From: JAFGPJ01 sp964439135
Lineage (GTDB): Bacteria > Planctomycetota > Phycisphaerae > Sedimentisphaerales > Anaerobacaceae
Reading direction: 5' to 3'
Length of the DNA: 7,999 nt
Assembly: GCA_964439135.1 (NCBI GenBank)
Contig: CAYTNN010000211.1
Location: 1 to 7,999, forward strand
Part shown: piece after piece, positions 1-5,791 of the stretch
Layout: the number at the start of each line of letters is the position of its first letter
Position numbering within the stretch: the stretch's first letter is position 1
Notes under the pieces: generated by a model
The model's database searches: none
What the model was told of the DNA's origin: nothing
The model's input: only the letters and a program-made list of their open reading frames with translations
Position numbers and translations under genes: made by a program

Positions 1-132
1 CATCTTGAAGCCGAAAAAATGGGCAAAAACCTTAAAGTATTTCAATACTCCTGCGCCTTCTAACCATTTCATCAACTTCAATTTGACCCAAATCTGAGCG
101 TCAAAACAGTGAACTTCTTTTTGAGCGAGCCC
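1..132. other. window edge, no assignable gene
   Basis: Both strands are open at the edge for a short distance. On the minus strand an ATG at 72 opens a frame that runs off the window (MKWLEGAGVLKY...), with no Shine-Dalgarno before it. On the plus strand a frame enters from the left and stops at 61-63. Neither can be chosen from 132 bases. No terminator is visible after the oxidoreductase stop at 133-135. Confidence 0.3.
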
Positions 133-1461
133 TTAGATCGCATAGGGAGTACGCATCGCGCGGGACCGCATCCGGTTGGCTTCGGGATCGTTGAGAAACT
201 CCGCCTTGCGCAGATCGAACGTCAGGCTCCGCTTCAAGCGCTCACAGATGTCTACAGCCAGACAGATGTTCATTGACCGAACCATGACTTCAGGATTCGC
301 CACCGTGAGTCGGCGTGACCGGATACAGTCGAAGAAATCCCGTGCGTGGTTCATTGGCCGTTGTGTCCGGCCCGTGTATTCGGCCAGCACTTTCTTGTAT
401 TCGCGCAACAGCGACGGCGATGAGACATCGGGGCTCCCATAACCATCGGCGGCCGCGACCCATCCTTCGGGACCATCGAACCGCTCACCACAAGCGCCAT
501 GCCAGTACTCGCACGGTTCCCATACTGAGCCGCTGACTCGGAACAGAACCAGCTTCACCCCGTTGGACAAGCGTGTCACCATTGTCTTATCCGGACCGGC
601 ATACTCGAACTCGATGGAGACAACGTCCGACATATCGAGACCGGCCAGGGCCTGGGTCACCGAGTGCGCACCCCACATCGCGACATCGGTCGCAAAATCA
701 TAAAAGTGATACCACCCTTGTCCATTCACATAACCGCCGTTGTAAGGGCGCCAGGGACATGCACCGAGCCAGATATCCCAGTCCACTTCATCCCTGGGTG
801 GTTCCGGTTCCGCGGGCAACCAGTCGTGGCGCAACCCATCGCGCCAACGAATGTCGGCGTAAGCAGTATGAATCTGGCCCAACCGGCCGGATCGAGCCAT
901 TTCTATGGCAAACACGTGATTCCCCTCGCTGAGCCGCTGGGCGCCGGTTTGATAGATCCGACCATACCGACGCGCGGTATCCACGACCATCTGCCCCTGC
1001 GCCATCGTGAGGCAGGCCGGCTTCTCACAATAGACATCCTTGCCGGCCCGCATGGCCATGATCGAAGCCAGCGCGTGCCAACGGTCGCCGGTGGCAATCA
1101 ACACGGCATCCACATCCGTCCGCTCGGCCAGGAACTGTCGCATATCACCATACACGGCACAATCCTTATTGCCATATTTACTGTCCACCATGTTCTTGGC
1201 CGCTTGACGCCGGCTTTTCAGGACATCACAGACGGCGACCCACTGCACATCCGGCTCGTTCAACATCCAACCCAAATCTGAAGAACCGCGACCGCCCATA
1301 CCTATTCCGCCCATCACGATGCGTTCGCTGGGCGAAACAGTTCCGCCACGCCCAAGCGCCGAGGCCGGAACATAATACGGCAGCGCCACCGCACTTGCCG
1401 TCATTAACCCCCGTGCCAGAAACCGACGCCGCGTAAGTGTCGTACTATTATCAATGCTCAT
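133..1461 (-). CDS. Tat-exported Gfo/Idh/MocA family oxidoreductase
   Basis: This is a predicted NAD(P)-dependent sugar or polyol oxidoreductase of 442 residues, a usual length for exported planctomycete members. Residues 10-15 (TRRRFL) followed by a hydrophobic stretch to about residue 36 form a twin-arginine signal, so the folded protein should act outside the cytoplasmic membrane. The Rossmann fold starts at 48-59, with glycines 52, 54 and 57 giving GxGxxG. The family EKP signature is at 146-148, within VYCEKP. The second domain shows DWDIWLG (227-233) and WGAH (263-266), the usual place of the catalytic histidine in this subgroup. The ATG at 1459-1461 is chosen because it places the Tat motif ten residues in. 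The Shine-Dalgarno is weak (AGAAAGAG). An ATGA overlap with a tiny upstream frame is described under findings. The substrate cannot be read from sequence. Family assignment is firm and a sugar role is inference. Confidence 0.96.
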   Translation of the reverse strand: MSIDNSTTLTRRRFLARGLMTASAVALPYYVPASALGRGGTVSPSERIVMGGIGMGGRGSSDLGWMLNEPDVQWVAVCDVLKSRRQAAKNMVDSKYGNKDCAVYGDMRQFLAERTDVDAVLIATGDRWHALASIMAMRAGKDVYCEKPACLTMAQGQMVVDTARRYGRIYQTGAQRLSEGNHVFAIEMARSGRLGQIHTAYADIRWRDGLRHDWLPAEPEPPRDEVDWDIWLGACPWRPYNGGYVNGQGWYHFYDFATDVAMWGAHSVTQALAGLDMSDVVSIEFEYAGPDKTMVTRLSNGVKLVLFRVSGSVWEPCEYWHGACGERFDGPEGWVAAADGYGSPDVSSPSLLREYKKVLAEYTGRTQRPMNHARDFFDCIRSRRLTVANPEVMVRSMNICLAVDICERLKRSLTFDLRKAEFLNDPEANRMRSRAMRTPYAI

Positions 1462-1572
1462 AGGATTTTTCTCTTTCTATCCAATCTTATGGTTTTCAGT
1501 TGTAACTCCATAAACGATGTCTCTGCGCGCTTTCGCACTTTTTCTAAAGCACTCCTTTATGCTTCATGTGCC

Positions 1573-1604
1573 ATTATAACATAATTCCATCTAAATTTCT
1601 ACAA
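1573..1604 (-). promoter_or_regulatory. extended -10 promoter of the oxidoreductase
   Basis: Read on the minus strand, TGT followed by TATAAT (1581 down to 1573) is a perfect -10 with an upstream TG, the extended -10 form. The best -35 is a weak TTGTAG at 1604-1599 with a long 20-nt spacer, so recognition probably rests on the extended -10. This implies a leader of roughly 105 nt before the ATG at 1461. The start site is predicted from the motif only. Confidence 0.6.
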
Positions 1605-1606
1605 TT

Positions 1607-1619
1607 TGAAGCAGCTTCA
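1607..1619. promoter_or_regulatory. 13-bp palindrome, possible regulator site
   Basis: TGAAGC-A-GCTTCA is a perfect inverted repeat with a one-base centre. It sits directly upstream of the weak -35 of the oxidoreductase promoter, centred roughly 47 bases before the predicted start site, a normal place for an activator. The bound protein is unknown. The outer TGAA/TTCA resembles operators of LacI-type regulators, but the spacing is one base short of that family's usual form. Confidence 0.4.
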
Positions 1620-2040
1620 GTACACCATAGAAGTAGCTATAAAGCACGATCTTAATAAATATGACCTTACGAATACCCATCGAGGGCAGATCCTCCATTC
1701 TACGGCCATAAAACACCTCTTAGGGCTACTCTCCGAGACTCGGCATGTTCAAGTTTTCGCACCTCATTAGCGTCTCCTGCCATATATCGAAGCATGTGGA
1801 TGGCGAGGAGCAAAAGATACTGCTCAAAAATACCCTCTTCAGCCTTTGCGCCCATGGCATATATGGCAGCACACCTGATAGCCATGGTTGACTGGTTTGT
1901 AGTCAAATATTGTGAACGAGGTGGTCAGAGAATGTGTAATTTGGTATCCTCTTGAAGAATTGGAGCAGACATAGTCTCTGAGCATGGCTCTCCTCGAAGT
2001 GATTGAACAAGACGAATTGTTGCTTTAGGCGGTTAACTGC
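1620..2040. other. gene-poor spacer before the flavoprotein
   Basis: No convincing gene is visible. A minus-strand frame at 1700-1906 (TTG start, or ATG at 1885) encodes 68 residues with a helical look, around EEGIFEQYLLLLAIHMLRYM, but has no Shine-Dalgarno and no recognised family. Plus-strand frame 1 at 1903-2028 reads plausibly but contains TAG at 1972-1974 and again just before the flavoprotein gene, as a decayed coding remnant might. An inverted repeat TTGACT-N7-AGTCAA lies at 1888-1906. No good promoter for the flavoprotein could be fixed. Confidence 0.35.
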
Positions 2041-3429
2041 ATGAAACACTACGATATTATTGTTATCGGCAGCGGCGGAGGAAAGAGGATCGCATTGACT
2101 GCTGCAGCCGTGGGACTCAAGACAGCATTTATCGAACAAGAAACAATCGGGGGGACCTGTCTGAACCGTGGGTGCATACCTTCCAAAATGTTGATCTATC
2201 CAACTGAACTGCCTGGATTGGTCCGGGAGGCACATCGAATTAACGTAACATCAGATTCGAGCATAAGAGTCGAGTTTGCGGCTCTTATAAAACGTATAAA
2301 TGAGACCGTAGATAGCATGTCGGCAGACCAGCGGTCAAAGATCGAGCACACCCCGAATCTGGATTTCTATCCTGTTCATGCTGAATTCATTTCCGACCGG
2401 ATTATTCAAGCAGGAGAGGATGAACTTGCGGCAGATAAGGTGTTCATCGTCACGGGGTCACGCCCCCAGATACCCGATGTTCCAGGATTTGCGGGCACTC
2501 CATTCATGACGAGCCGCGAAGCTTTGAGGCATACAGATTTGCCTGATAGCCTGCTCGTGATTGGAGCTGGGTACATTGCCGTAGAACTCGGCGGCGCCTT
2601 TGCTGCAGCCGGGACAAATGTCGAGTTTATCGTGCGGAGCGATTTCCTGCGACAAGAGGATAGGGAAGTTGCTGAAACATTCTCTCAAGTGTTCGGCAGA
2701 ATCCACTCGGTGCACACAGGTTTCGTTCCTATAAGGATTGATTATAATGCCGATTCATTCTCTGTCACATGCAAAGACACATCGGACCGGCAGAGAGTCT
2801 TCACAGGTGATGCCCTGCTGGTGGCAACCGGTGTTGTACCCTGCACTGATAATCTCGGACTACAAAATACAGGTATAGAGACCAATGAGAATGGCTTTAT
2901 CCGAGTTGACAATTACCTGCGAACAGATGTCGATGACATTTACGCATTGGGTGATTGTGTAGGTAACTATCTCTATCGCCACACGGTGAACTATGAAGCA
3001 GACTATCTCGTACGAACGGTCCTTCAGGGTGGGGCAGACAAACCGATTGAATATGGACCTGTGCCGCATGCCGTGTTCAGTGTACCGGAAATCGCTGGGG
3101 TTGGTATGACAGAACAGCAGGCCGTTGAACAACACAAGGACTATGTTGTGGGAAAGGCATCTTATGCAGATAGCAACGCTGGACTTGCGAGAGGATACGA
3201 GTACGGATTCGTAAAGGTATTGGTGGAGCGTCCCACACGCAGGATTCTGGGTGCGCATATCATCGGTGATGAAGCCTCTGATATGGTCCACCTTTTCATC
3301 GCAATGATGAAGACGGAAGGTACGCTCGACGATCTGTTGGACATGATTTTCATTCACCCGGCCCTTCCAGAAATAGCACGCGATGCTGCACGAGACGCCA
3401 AGAGTCAGTTTGATAGTATTGTGCCGTAA
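2041..3429 (+). CDS. dihydrolipoamide dehydrogenase/mycothione reductase-type flavoprotein
   Basis: This is a pyridine nucleotide-disulfide oxidoreductase class I protein of 462 residues, the normal family length. It should pass electrons between NAD(P)H and a disulfide through FAD and a redox cysteine pair in the cytoplasm. The FAD-binding fold opens at residues 4-14 (YDIIVIGSGGG). The redox pair is C40 and C45 in GGTCLNRGCIPSK. The NAD(P) fold is around 170-180 (VIGAGYIAVE). The second FAD motif is YALGDC near 302. The C-terminal dimerisation domain ends with the HPALPE catalytic base (H439, E444). The ATG follows an in-frame TAG five codons upstream and a degenerate AGGCGG eight bases away. 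It has no MerA-type extra cysteines, so mercuric reductase is unlikely. The third glycine of the first FAD motif is replaced by K15, which is closer to mycothione reductase-like members. No 2-oxoacid dehydrogenase subunits are adjacent, so the physiological disulfide is undetermined. Confidence 0.94.
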   Translation: MKHYDIIVIGSGGGKRIALTAAAVGLKTAFIEQETIGGTCLNRGCIPSKMLIYPTELPGLVREAHRINVTSDSSIRVEFAALIKRINETVDSMSADQRSKIEHTPNLDFYPVHAEFISDRIIQAGEDELAADKVFIVTGSRPQIPDVPGFAGTPFMTSREALRHTDLPDSLLVIGAGYIAVELGGAFAAAGTNVEFIVRSDFLRQEDREVAETFSQVFGRIHSVHTGFVPIRIDYNADSFSVTCKDTSDRQRVFTGDALLVATGVVPCTDNLGLQNTGIETNENGFIRVDNYLRTDVDDIYALGDCVGNYLYRHTVNYEADYLVRTVLQGGADKPIEYGPVPHAVFSVPEIAGVGMTEQQAVEQHKDYVVGKASYADSNAGLARGYEYGFVKVLVERPTRRILGAHIIGDEASDMVHLFIAMMKTEGTLDDLLDMIFIHPALPEIARDAARDAKSQFDSIVP

Positions 3430-3491
3430 CGACTTAATTAACCAAGGTCAGCATCCTCGCAGTCAAATTCACGGATGGATCAACAGCCGGG

Positions 3492-3541
3492 CCCCATTAG
3501 AACTGTCGAGGGTAATCATGGGTAATAATGGGGACGGCCCC
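3492..3541. repeat. REP-like inverted repeat
   Basis: CCCCATTA (3492-3499) and TAATGGGG (3526-3533) are perfect 8-bp inverted arms around a 26-nt loop. The right arm runs into GGGGACGGCCCC (3530-3541), itself an imperfect palindrome, and the loop holds two GGGTAAT copies. Its place in the spacer after the flavoprotein gene fits a dispersed REP-type element or a bidirectional terminator. There is no U-tract, which argues against an intrinsic terminator. Confidence 0.4.
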
Positions 3542-3601
3542 AATCCTGTTCGACCCTATATAAATTCTGTATGTTAACTCGCTTAGGAATATAAGTGTAA
3601 A

Positions 3602-4141
3602 TCATTTCATGAGACTCAATTGATCATTTAATAATGAGACAACACGCTTCATGTTTTTAACAACAAGGTGTCTACGTGGAGTTGCAATTTTGCTTTGTGA
3701 CGAACTACCCATAATCGTTAAACCATCTTCTATATATGTTATTTGCCATTTTAGCAGTGTATTAAATCTCAATAATTCAGAAACGATTTCTTTCGATCCT
3801 TCTTCAAGAAAGGTTGGCATATCAAGAAGGACCTCCAATGCATTAGTGGGTGATTCAAGAATCAAACGTTGTTCATCCATTTCATTAGTATTATCTTCAA
3901 TAAAATCAAGATTTGCTACAGTTTCAGATTTGGCAACAGTAATAACTTGGACAAGGTTTTTAATCGTTTGGCACCGTTCATGATGAGAGTTTACAAATAG
4001 AGCAAGAAAAATACCTAAAAACACTGATAGAACTGAAAGCAAAGCTTGTATGAAAGTGTCTTTGCCTTTTTGATGATCAGATCGCCAGATCCAAATTACA
4101 AGTCCAATGATAAGTAATAAGGTTATAGTAATTGTATACAT
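3602..4141 (-). CDS. two-span membrane protein of unknown function
   Basis: This is a 179-residue protein I do not recognise at family level. The first hydrophobic helix is residues 4-19, followed by a charged turn (RSDHQKGKD, 20-28) and a second helix at 31-50 with the pattern FLGIFLALFVN. The remaining about 125 residues are polar, mostly helical, and rich in E, D, L and K, so a helical soluble domain is likely. A membrane helix of the form GIxLAL-x2-N followed by a charged helical segment resembles the general layout of DUF6090-like proteins, but that is only a topology comparison. The start is well supported: AGGGGA (4149-4154 on the opposite strand) lies seven bases before the ATG at 4139-4141. 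The gene is visibly more AT-rich than the aldolase and oxidoreductase, with many AAT, ATT and TTA codons, consistent with acquisition by transfer. It appears to be transcribed alone. Confidence 0.8.
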   Translation of the reverse strand: MYTITITLLLIIGLVIWIWRSDHQKGKDTFIQALLSVLSVFLGIFLALFVNSHHERCQTIKNLVQVITVAKSETVANLDFIEDNTNEMDEQRLILESPTNALEVLLDMPTFLEEGSKEIVSELLRFNTLLKWQITYIEDGLTIMGSSSQSKIATPRRHLVVKNMKRVVSLLNDQLSLMK

Positions 4142-4335
4142 TCAAGAATCCCCTAAAAAGAATACTAAGAAACAGCCACCTATTACAATCTAATTAACAC
4201 TGTATTATTAAAAATCTCACTCTCGAAAGTCTTCCATCAAAGAAATATAAGGCATAAGAGCATAAGAAATTCCAAAAATAACCAATTCAAAAACACAAAT
4301 ACGTATCTAAATACGAATTTCTCAGGACTTGCCAT

Positions 4336-4374
4336 ATTCGACAAGCTTAGGGCAAACTCTGAGTGGAGTTGAAT
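4336..4374. repeat. degenerate TTCGACAAGCT-type hairpin repeat
   Basis: Outer arms ATTCGAC (4336-4342) and GTTGAAT (4368-4374) pair with one wobble, and inner arms CTTAG (4346-4350) and CTGAG (4359-4363) pair with one wobble. From memory, the order TTCGACAAGCTyAGGGC...CTCTGAGyGGAGTyGAA matches a dispersed intergenic repeat found in many bacterial phyla. The C-to-T changes here keep pairing as G-U, so this looks like an aged copy. Confidence 0.5.
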
Positions 4375-4497
4375 GCGCAAACCCCTAGTACGGCTGAAAA
4401 GGTGCGGTATGACTACAAGGCGATTCGAGTAAGCTTTGCGTTCAGCGTTGTATTACGCCTTTGAAAAAACGATACACGAAAGAAAGTAACAAGGCAA

Positions 4498-4617
4498 TTT
4501 TTTTTATTTTTTTCTACCATGAAGATCGCGAAGGTGCACGAAGGTCTTAAAAAGATATTATTATTTTATATTATTTTTCTTCGTGATTCTCAGTGCCCTT
4601 CGTGGTGAATAAAAAAA
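4498..4617. repeat. large inverted repeat of CTTCGTG units
   Basis: Two facing copies of a three-step 9-bp motif surround an AT-only centre. The plus copy (4579-4610) reads CTTCGTGAT, TCTCAGTGC, CCTTCGTGG, then TGAAT and a run of A. The minus copy (4545 down to 4514) reads ACCTTCGTG, CACCTTCGC, GATCTTCAT, then GGTAG and, after it, a run of A on that strand. The transcript could fold into a long interrupted stem: CACGAAG pairs perfectly with CTTCGTG, TACCATGAAG pairs with CTTCGTGGTG using G-U wobbles, and the flanking T and A runs also pair. No coding potential is present. Confidence 0.6.
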
Positions 4618-4667
4618 CGTATTTATCCGCGAAATTCACGGTTCAAGAAAATGATAATTAACTCTTT

Positions 4668-4697
4668 CTCTGAGTTCTCGGTGTGCTCTGTGGCTAA
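4668..4697 (+). repeat. additional CTCTGTGG-type 9-bp repeat unit
   Basis: Three tandem 9-mers, CTCTGAGTT, CTCGGTGTG and CTCTGTGGC, are followed by TAA. They share the step length and closing GTGG-TnAA pattern of the units at 4514-4610 but have a different core, so this is a second variant of the same kind of repeat. It lies in plus orientation, about 60 bases after the first plus unit. Confidence 0.5.
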
Positions 4698-4772
4698 TAC
4701 TCAAACCCGGATTTCCCAGGTAGTGCATGACAAATGAACTGTGATTTGATATTATGGCCGTGCCATGTTGGC

Positions 4773-4792
4773 CTTATGGCAAGAGCCATAGG
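4773..4792 (+). other. stem-loop upstream of the aldolase
   Basis: TATGGC (4775-4780), loop AAGA, and GCCATA (4785-4790) form a perfect 6-bp stem, extended by one G-U and one C-G pair. It has no U-tract, so it is not an intrinsic terminator. If transcription of the aldolase starts upstream, this lies in its leader, about 65 bases before the GTG. Confidence 0.4.
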
Positions 4793-4857
4793 CATAGAGA
4801 ATGATGGTGTAGTTTAGTATATGAATCCGGGGAATCGGGCCGTGAAGGAGGCTGCTT

Positions 4858-5499
4858 GTGATTGTTGACGAAAAGGTTGTTCGCCGGGAAATGGTGGTCA
4901 TCTGCCAGCGGCTTTATGACAAGGACATTGTTCCGGCCAACGGCGGCAACGTTAGCGTGCGTCTGGAGTCTGGCGAGGTGTTGATCTCTCCGACCGGCTG
5001 CGCCCTGGCGGATGCGACGCCGGAATGGTTCGTGAAGGTGGACCTGGACGGCAATAAGTTGGCTGGCGATCTGGAGCCGTCGTGCGAAACGCCGACGCAC
5101 ACGTTCATCTATCGTAAGCGGCCGGACGTGCACGGCATCATCCACGGACATCCCCCGTTCACGACAGGTCTCGCCCTGGCCGGAGGGCGTTTCGGTCCGC
5201 CAAGCCACCCGGAGGCCTTCGTCTATATCGGCGAAGTGGCGTGGATCGACTACGCGACGCCGGCCGAATTGGCTGGACGTCTCGCTGAGTGTGTCCAAAA
5301 GCACGACGCATATCTGTTGGGCAATCACGGCGCTCTTACTCTGGGCTCGACGCTGAAGCAGGCCCATTTCTGTATGGAATCCCTGGAAATGCACGCTCGG
5401 GCGCTCACGGTGGCCAGGATCTGGGGAGGAGCCAAACCCCTGCCGCAGGAAGCCGTAGAGCAGCTTGAGGCCCTGCGGCGAGAGTTGAGGAGCAAATAG
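4858..5499 (+). CDS. class II aldolase/adducin family protein
   Basis: This is a predicted zinc-dependent sugar-phosphate aldolase (or a related decarboxylase/epimerase) of 213 residues, the length of the L-fuculose-1-phosphate aldolase (FucA) group. The key elements are in order: GGNVS at 29-33 (phosphate loop), SPTG at 44-47, SCE at 75-77 with E77 as the catalytic acid, HGH giving metal ligands H96 and H98, and NHG with the third ligand H157. The expected metal triad is therefore intact. C76 replaces the second serine of the usual SSE phosphate-binding motif. The start is GTG at 4858-4860, chosen because GAAGGAGG (4845-4852) lies five bases upstream. The last 20 residues form a charged, probably amphipathic helix. 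The gene stands alone, with no fucose or rhamnose kinase, isomerase or microcompartment shell gene nearby, so the substrate is unknown. Confidence 0.93.
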   Translation: MIVDEKVVRREMVVICQRLYDKDIVPANGGNVSVRLESGEVLISPTGCALADATPEWFVKVDLDGNKLAGDLEPSCETPTHTFIYRKRPDVHGIIHGHPPFTTGLALAGGRFGPPSHPEAFVYIGEVAWIDYATPAELAGRLAECVQKHDAYLLGNHGALTLGSTLKQAHFCMESLEMHARALTVARIWGGAKPLPQEAVEQLEALRRELRSK

Positions 5500-5538
5500 C
5501 TGCCGTGCCCGTGAGATTTTATCAGGGACAATGGGCAG
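5500..5538 (+). terminator. weak stem-loop after the aldolase stop
   Basis: CTGCC (5500-5504) and GGCAG (5534-5538) can pair, with CCC (5508-5510) and GGG (5525-5527) inside. The stem starts one base after the TAG. There is no following U-run, so it is at best a weak or factor-dependent end signal or a 3' stabilising hairpin. Confidence 0.3.
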
Positions 5539-5642
5539 TAGAAAAAGCCGCAAAGAAACGCTCCGGCTAATTCGCAAACCTCAATTTACACAGCGAAAAA
5601 CGGGATTTGTGCCTCTTTAAATCCATTTAGCGGAGAATTTAC

Positions 5643-5671
5643 TTGACTTTAATTGCTGGAAAATATATAAT
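5643..5671 (+). promoter_or_regulatory. near-consensus sigma-70 promoter
   Basis: TTGACT (5643-5648), a 17-nt spacer and TATAAT (5666-5671) differ from the housekeeping consensus by one base with ideal spacing. The expected start is near 5678, giving a leader of about 30 nt before the 27-codon gene at 5708. It is the best promoter in the window. Confidence 0.85.
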
Positions 5672-5691
5672 ACGTACATCATTATATTCAA

Positions 5692-5701
5692 AAGGGGGTG
5701 A
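5692..5701 (+). promoter_or_regulatory. very strong Shine-Dalgarno fixing the peptide start
   Basis: AAGGGGGTGA matches the anti-Shine-Dalgarno complement AAGGAGGTGA at all but one position and ends six bases before the ATG at 5708. It is longer than the ribosome sites of the other genes in the window, and it is the main reason for calling so short a gene. Confidence 0.8.
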
Positions 5702-5707
5702 AGAATA

Positions 5708-5791
5708 ATGGAACGAGTGAATTACTTCCGTCTTAACACTATCGCTTTTTCTGTGATTGCGTTTGTATACATTGCCTACAGGGTGTTCTAA
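5708..5791 (+). CDS. 27-residue single-span membrane peptide
   Basis: This is a small gene of 27 codons plus TAA that begins MERVNYFRLNTIAFSVIAFV. Residues 11-24 are hydrophobic and aromatic. R3 and R8 lie before the span and R25 after it, so a single membrane helix in the inner membrane is the likely product. I do not recognise the family. Support comes from context: a near-consensus promoter 35 bases upstream, a short leader, a nearly perfect Shine-Dalgarno at six-base spacing, and a hydrophobic stretch that random sequence would rarely place there. It is a stand-alone unit between the aldolase and the convergent prepilin gene. It could be a regulator of a membrane complex, a type I toxin-like peptide or a leader peptide, and nothing in the sequence decides between these. 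No good intrinsic terminator follows; a 4-bp stem at 5808-5818 and a T6 run at 5830-5835 are too far apart. Confidence 0.65.
   Translation: MERVNYFRLNTIAFSVIAFVYIAYRVF

Larger units (their letters stand above)
4142..4857. other. 716-bp intergenic region with repeat fossils
   Basis: No protein-coding gene is supported on either strand. The left part (4155-4330) is AT-rich and should hold the promoter of the membrane protein gene, though no clear hexamer pair stands out. The middle carries a degenerate TTCGAC hairpin (4336-4374) and a large inverted repeat of CTTCGTG-type units (4498-4617), with another unit at 4668-4697. The right part holds a compact stem-loop (4773-4792) before the aldolase gene. 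Confidence 0.7.

Noticed and set aside
1..72. partial minus-strand gene start (MKWLEGAGVLKY...) or plus-strand gene end at 63
   Set aside because: Both frames are too short to choose between, and neither has a ribosome site or recognised motif.
664..1281. 205-residue plus-strand frame inside the oxidoreductase
   Set aside because: It is antisense to the Rossmann and EKP region of a well-supported Gfo/Idh/MocA gene; a long shadow frame is expected in GC-rich sequence.
1700..1906. 68-residue minus-strand frame with a protein-like look (EEGIFEQYLLLLAIHMLRYM)
   Set aside because: The start is TTG with no Shine-Dalgarno, the internal ATG also lacks one, and no family is recognised. Competing frames on the other strand are equally open. 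It may be a remnant, but it cannot be supported as a gene.
1903..2235. 110-residue minus-strand frame across the flavoprotein N-terminus
   Set aside because: It lies antisense to the FAD-binding motif and redox cysteines of a clear gene, so it is a shadow frame.
4498..4697. CRISPR array
   Set aside because: The units are inverted and imperfect, with no uniform spacers and no cas genes; they are tandem 9-base steps, not repeat-spacer units.
4774..5577. 267-residue minus-strand frame covering the aldolase
   Set aside because: The plus strand shows GGNVS, HGH, NHG and a strong ribosome site, while the minus frame has no recognisable motif.
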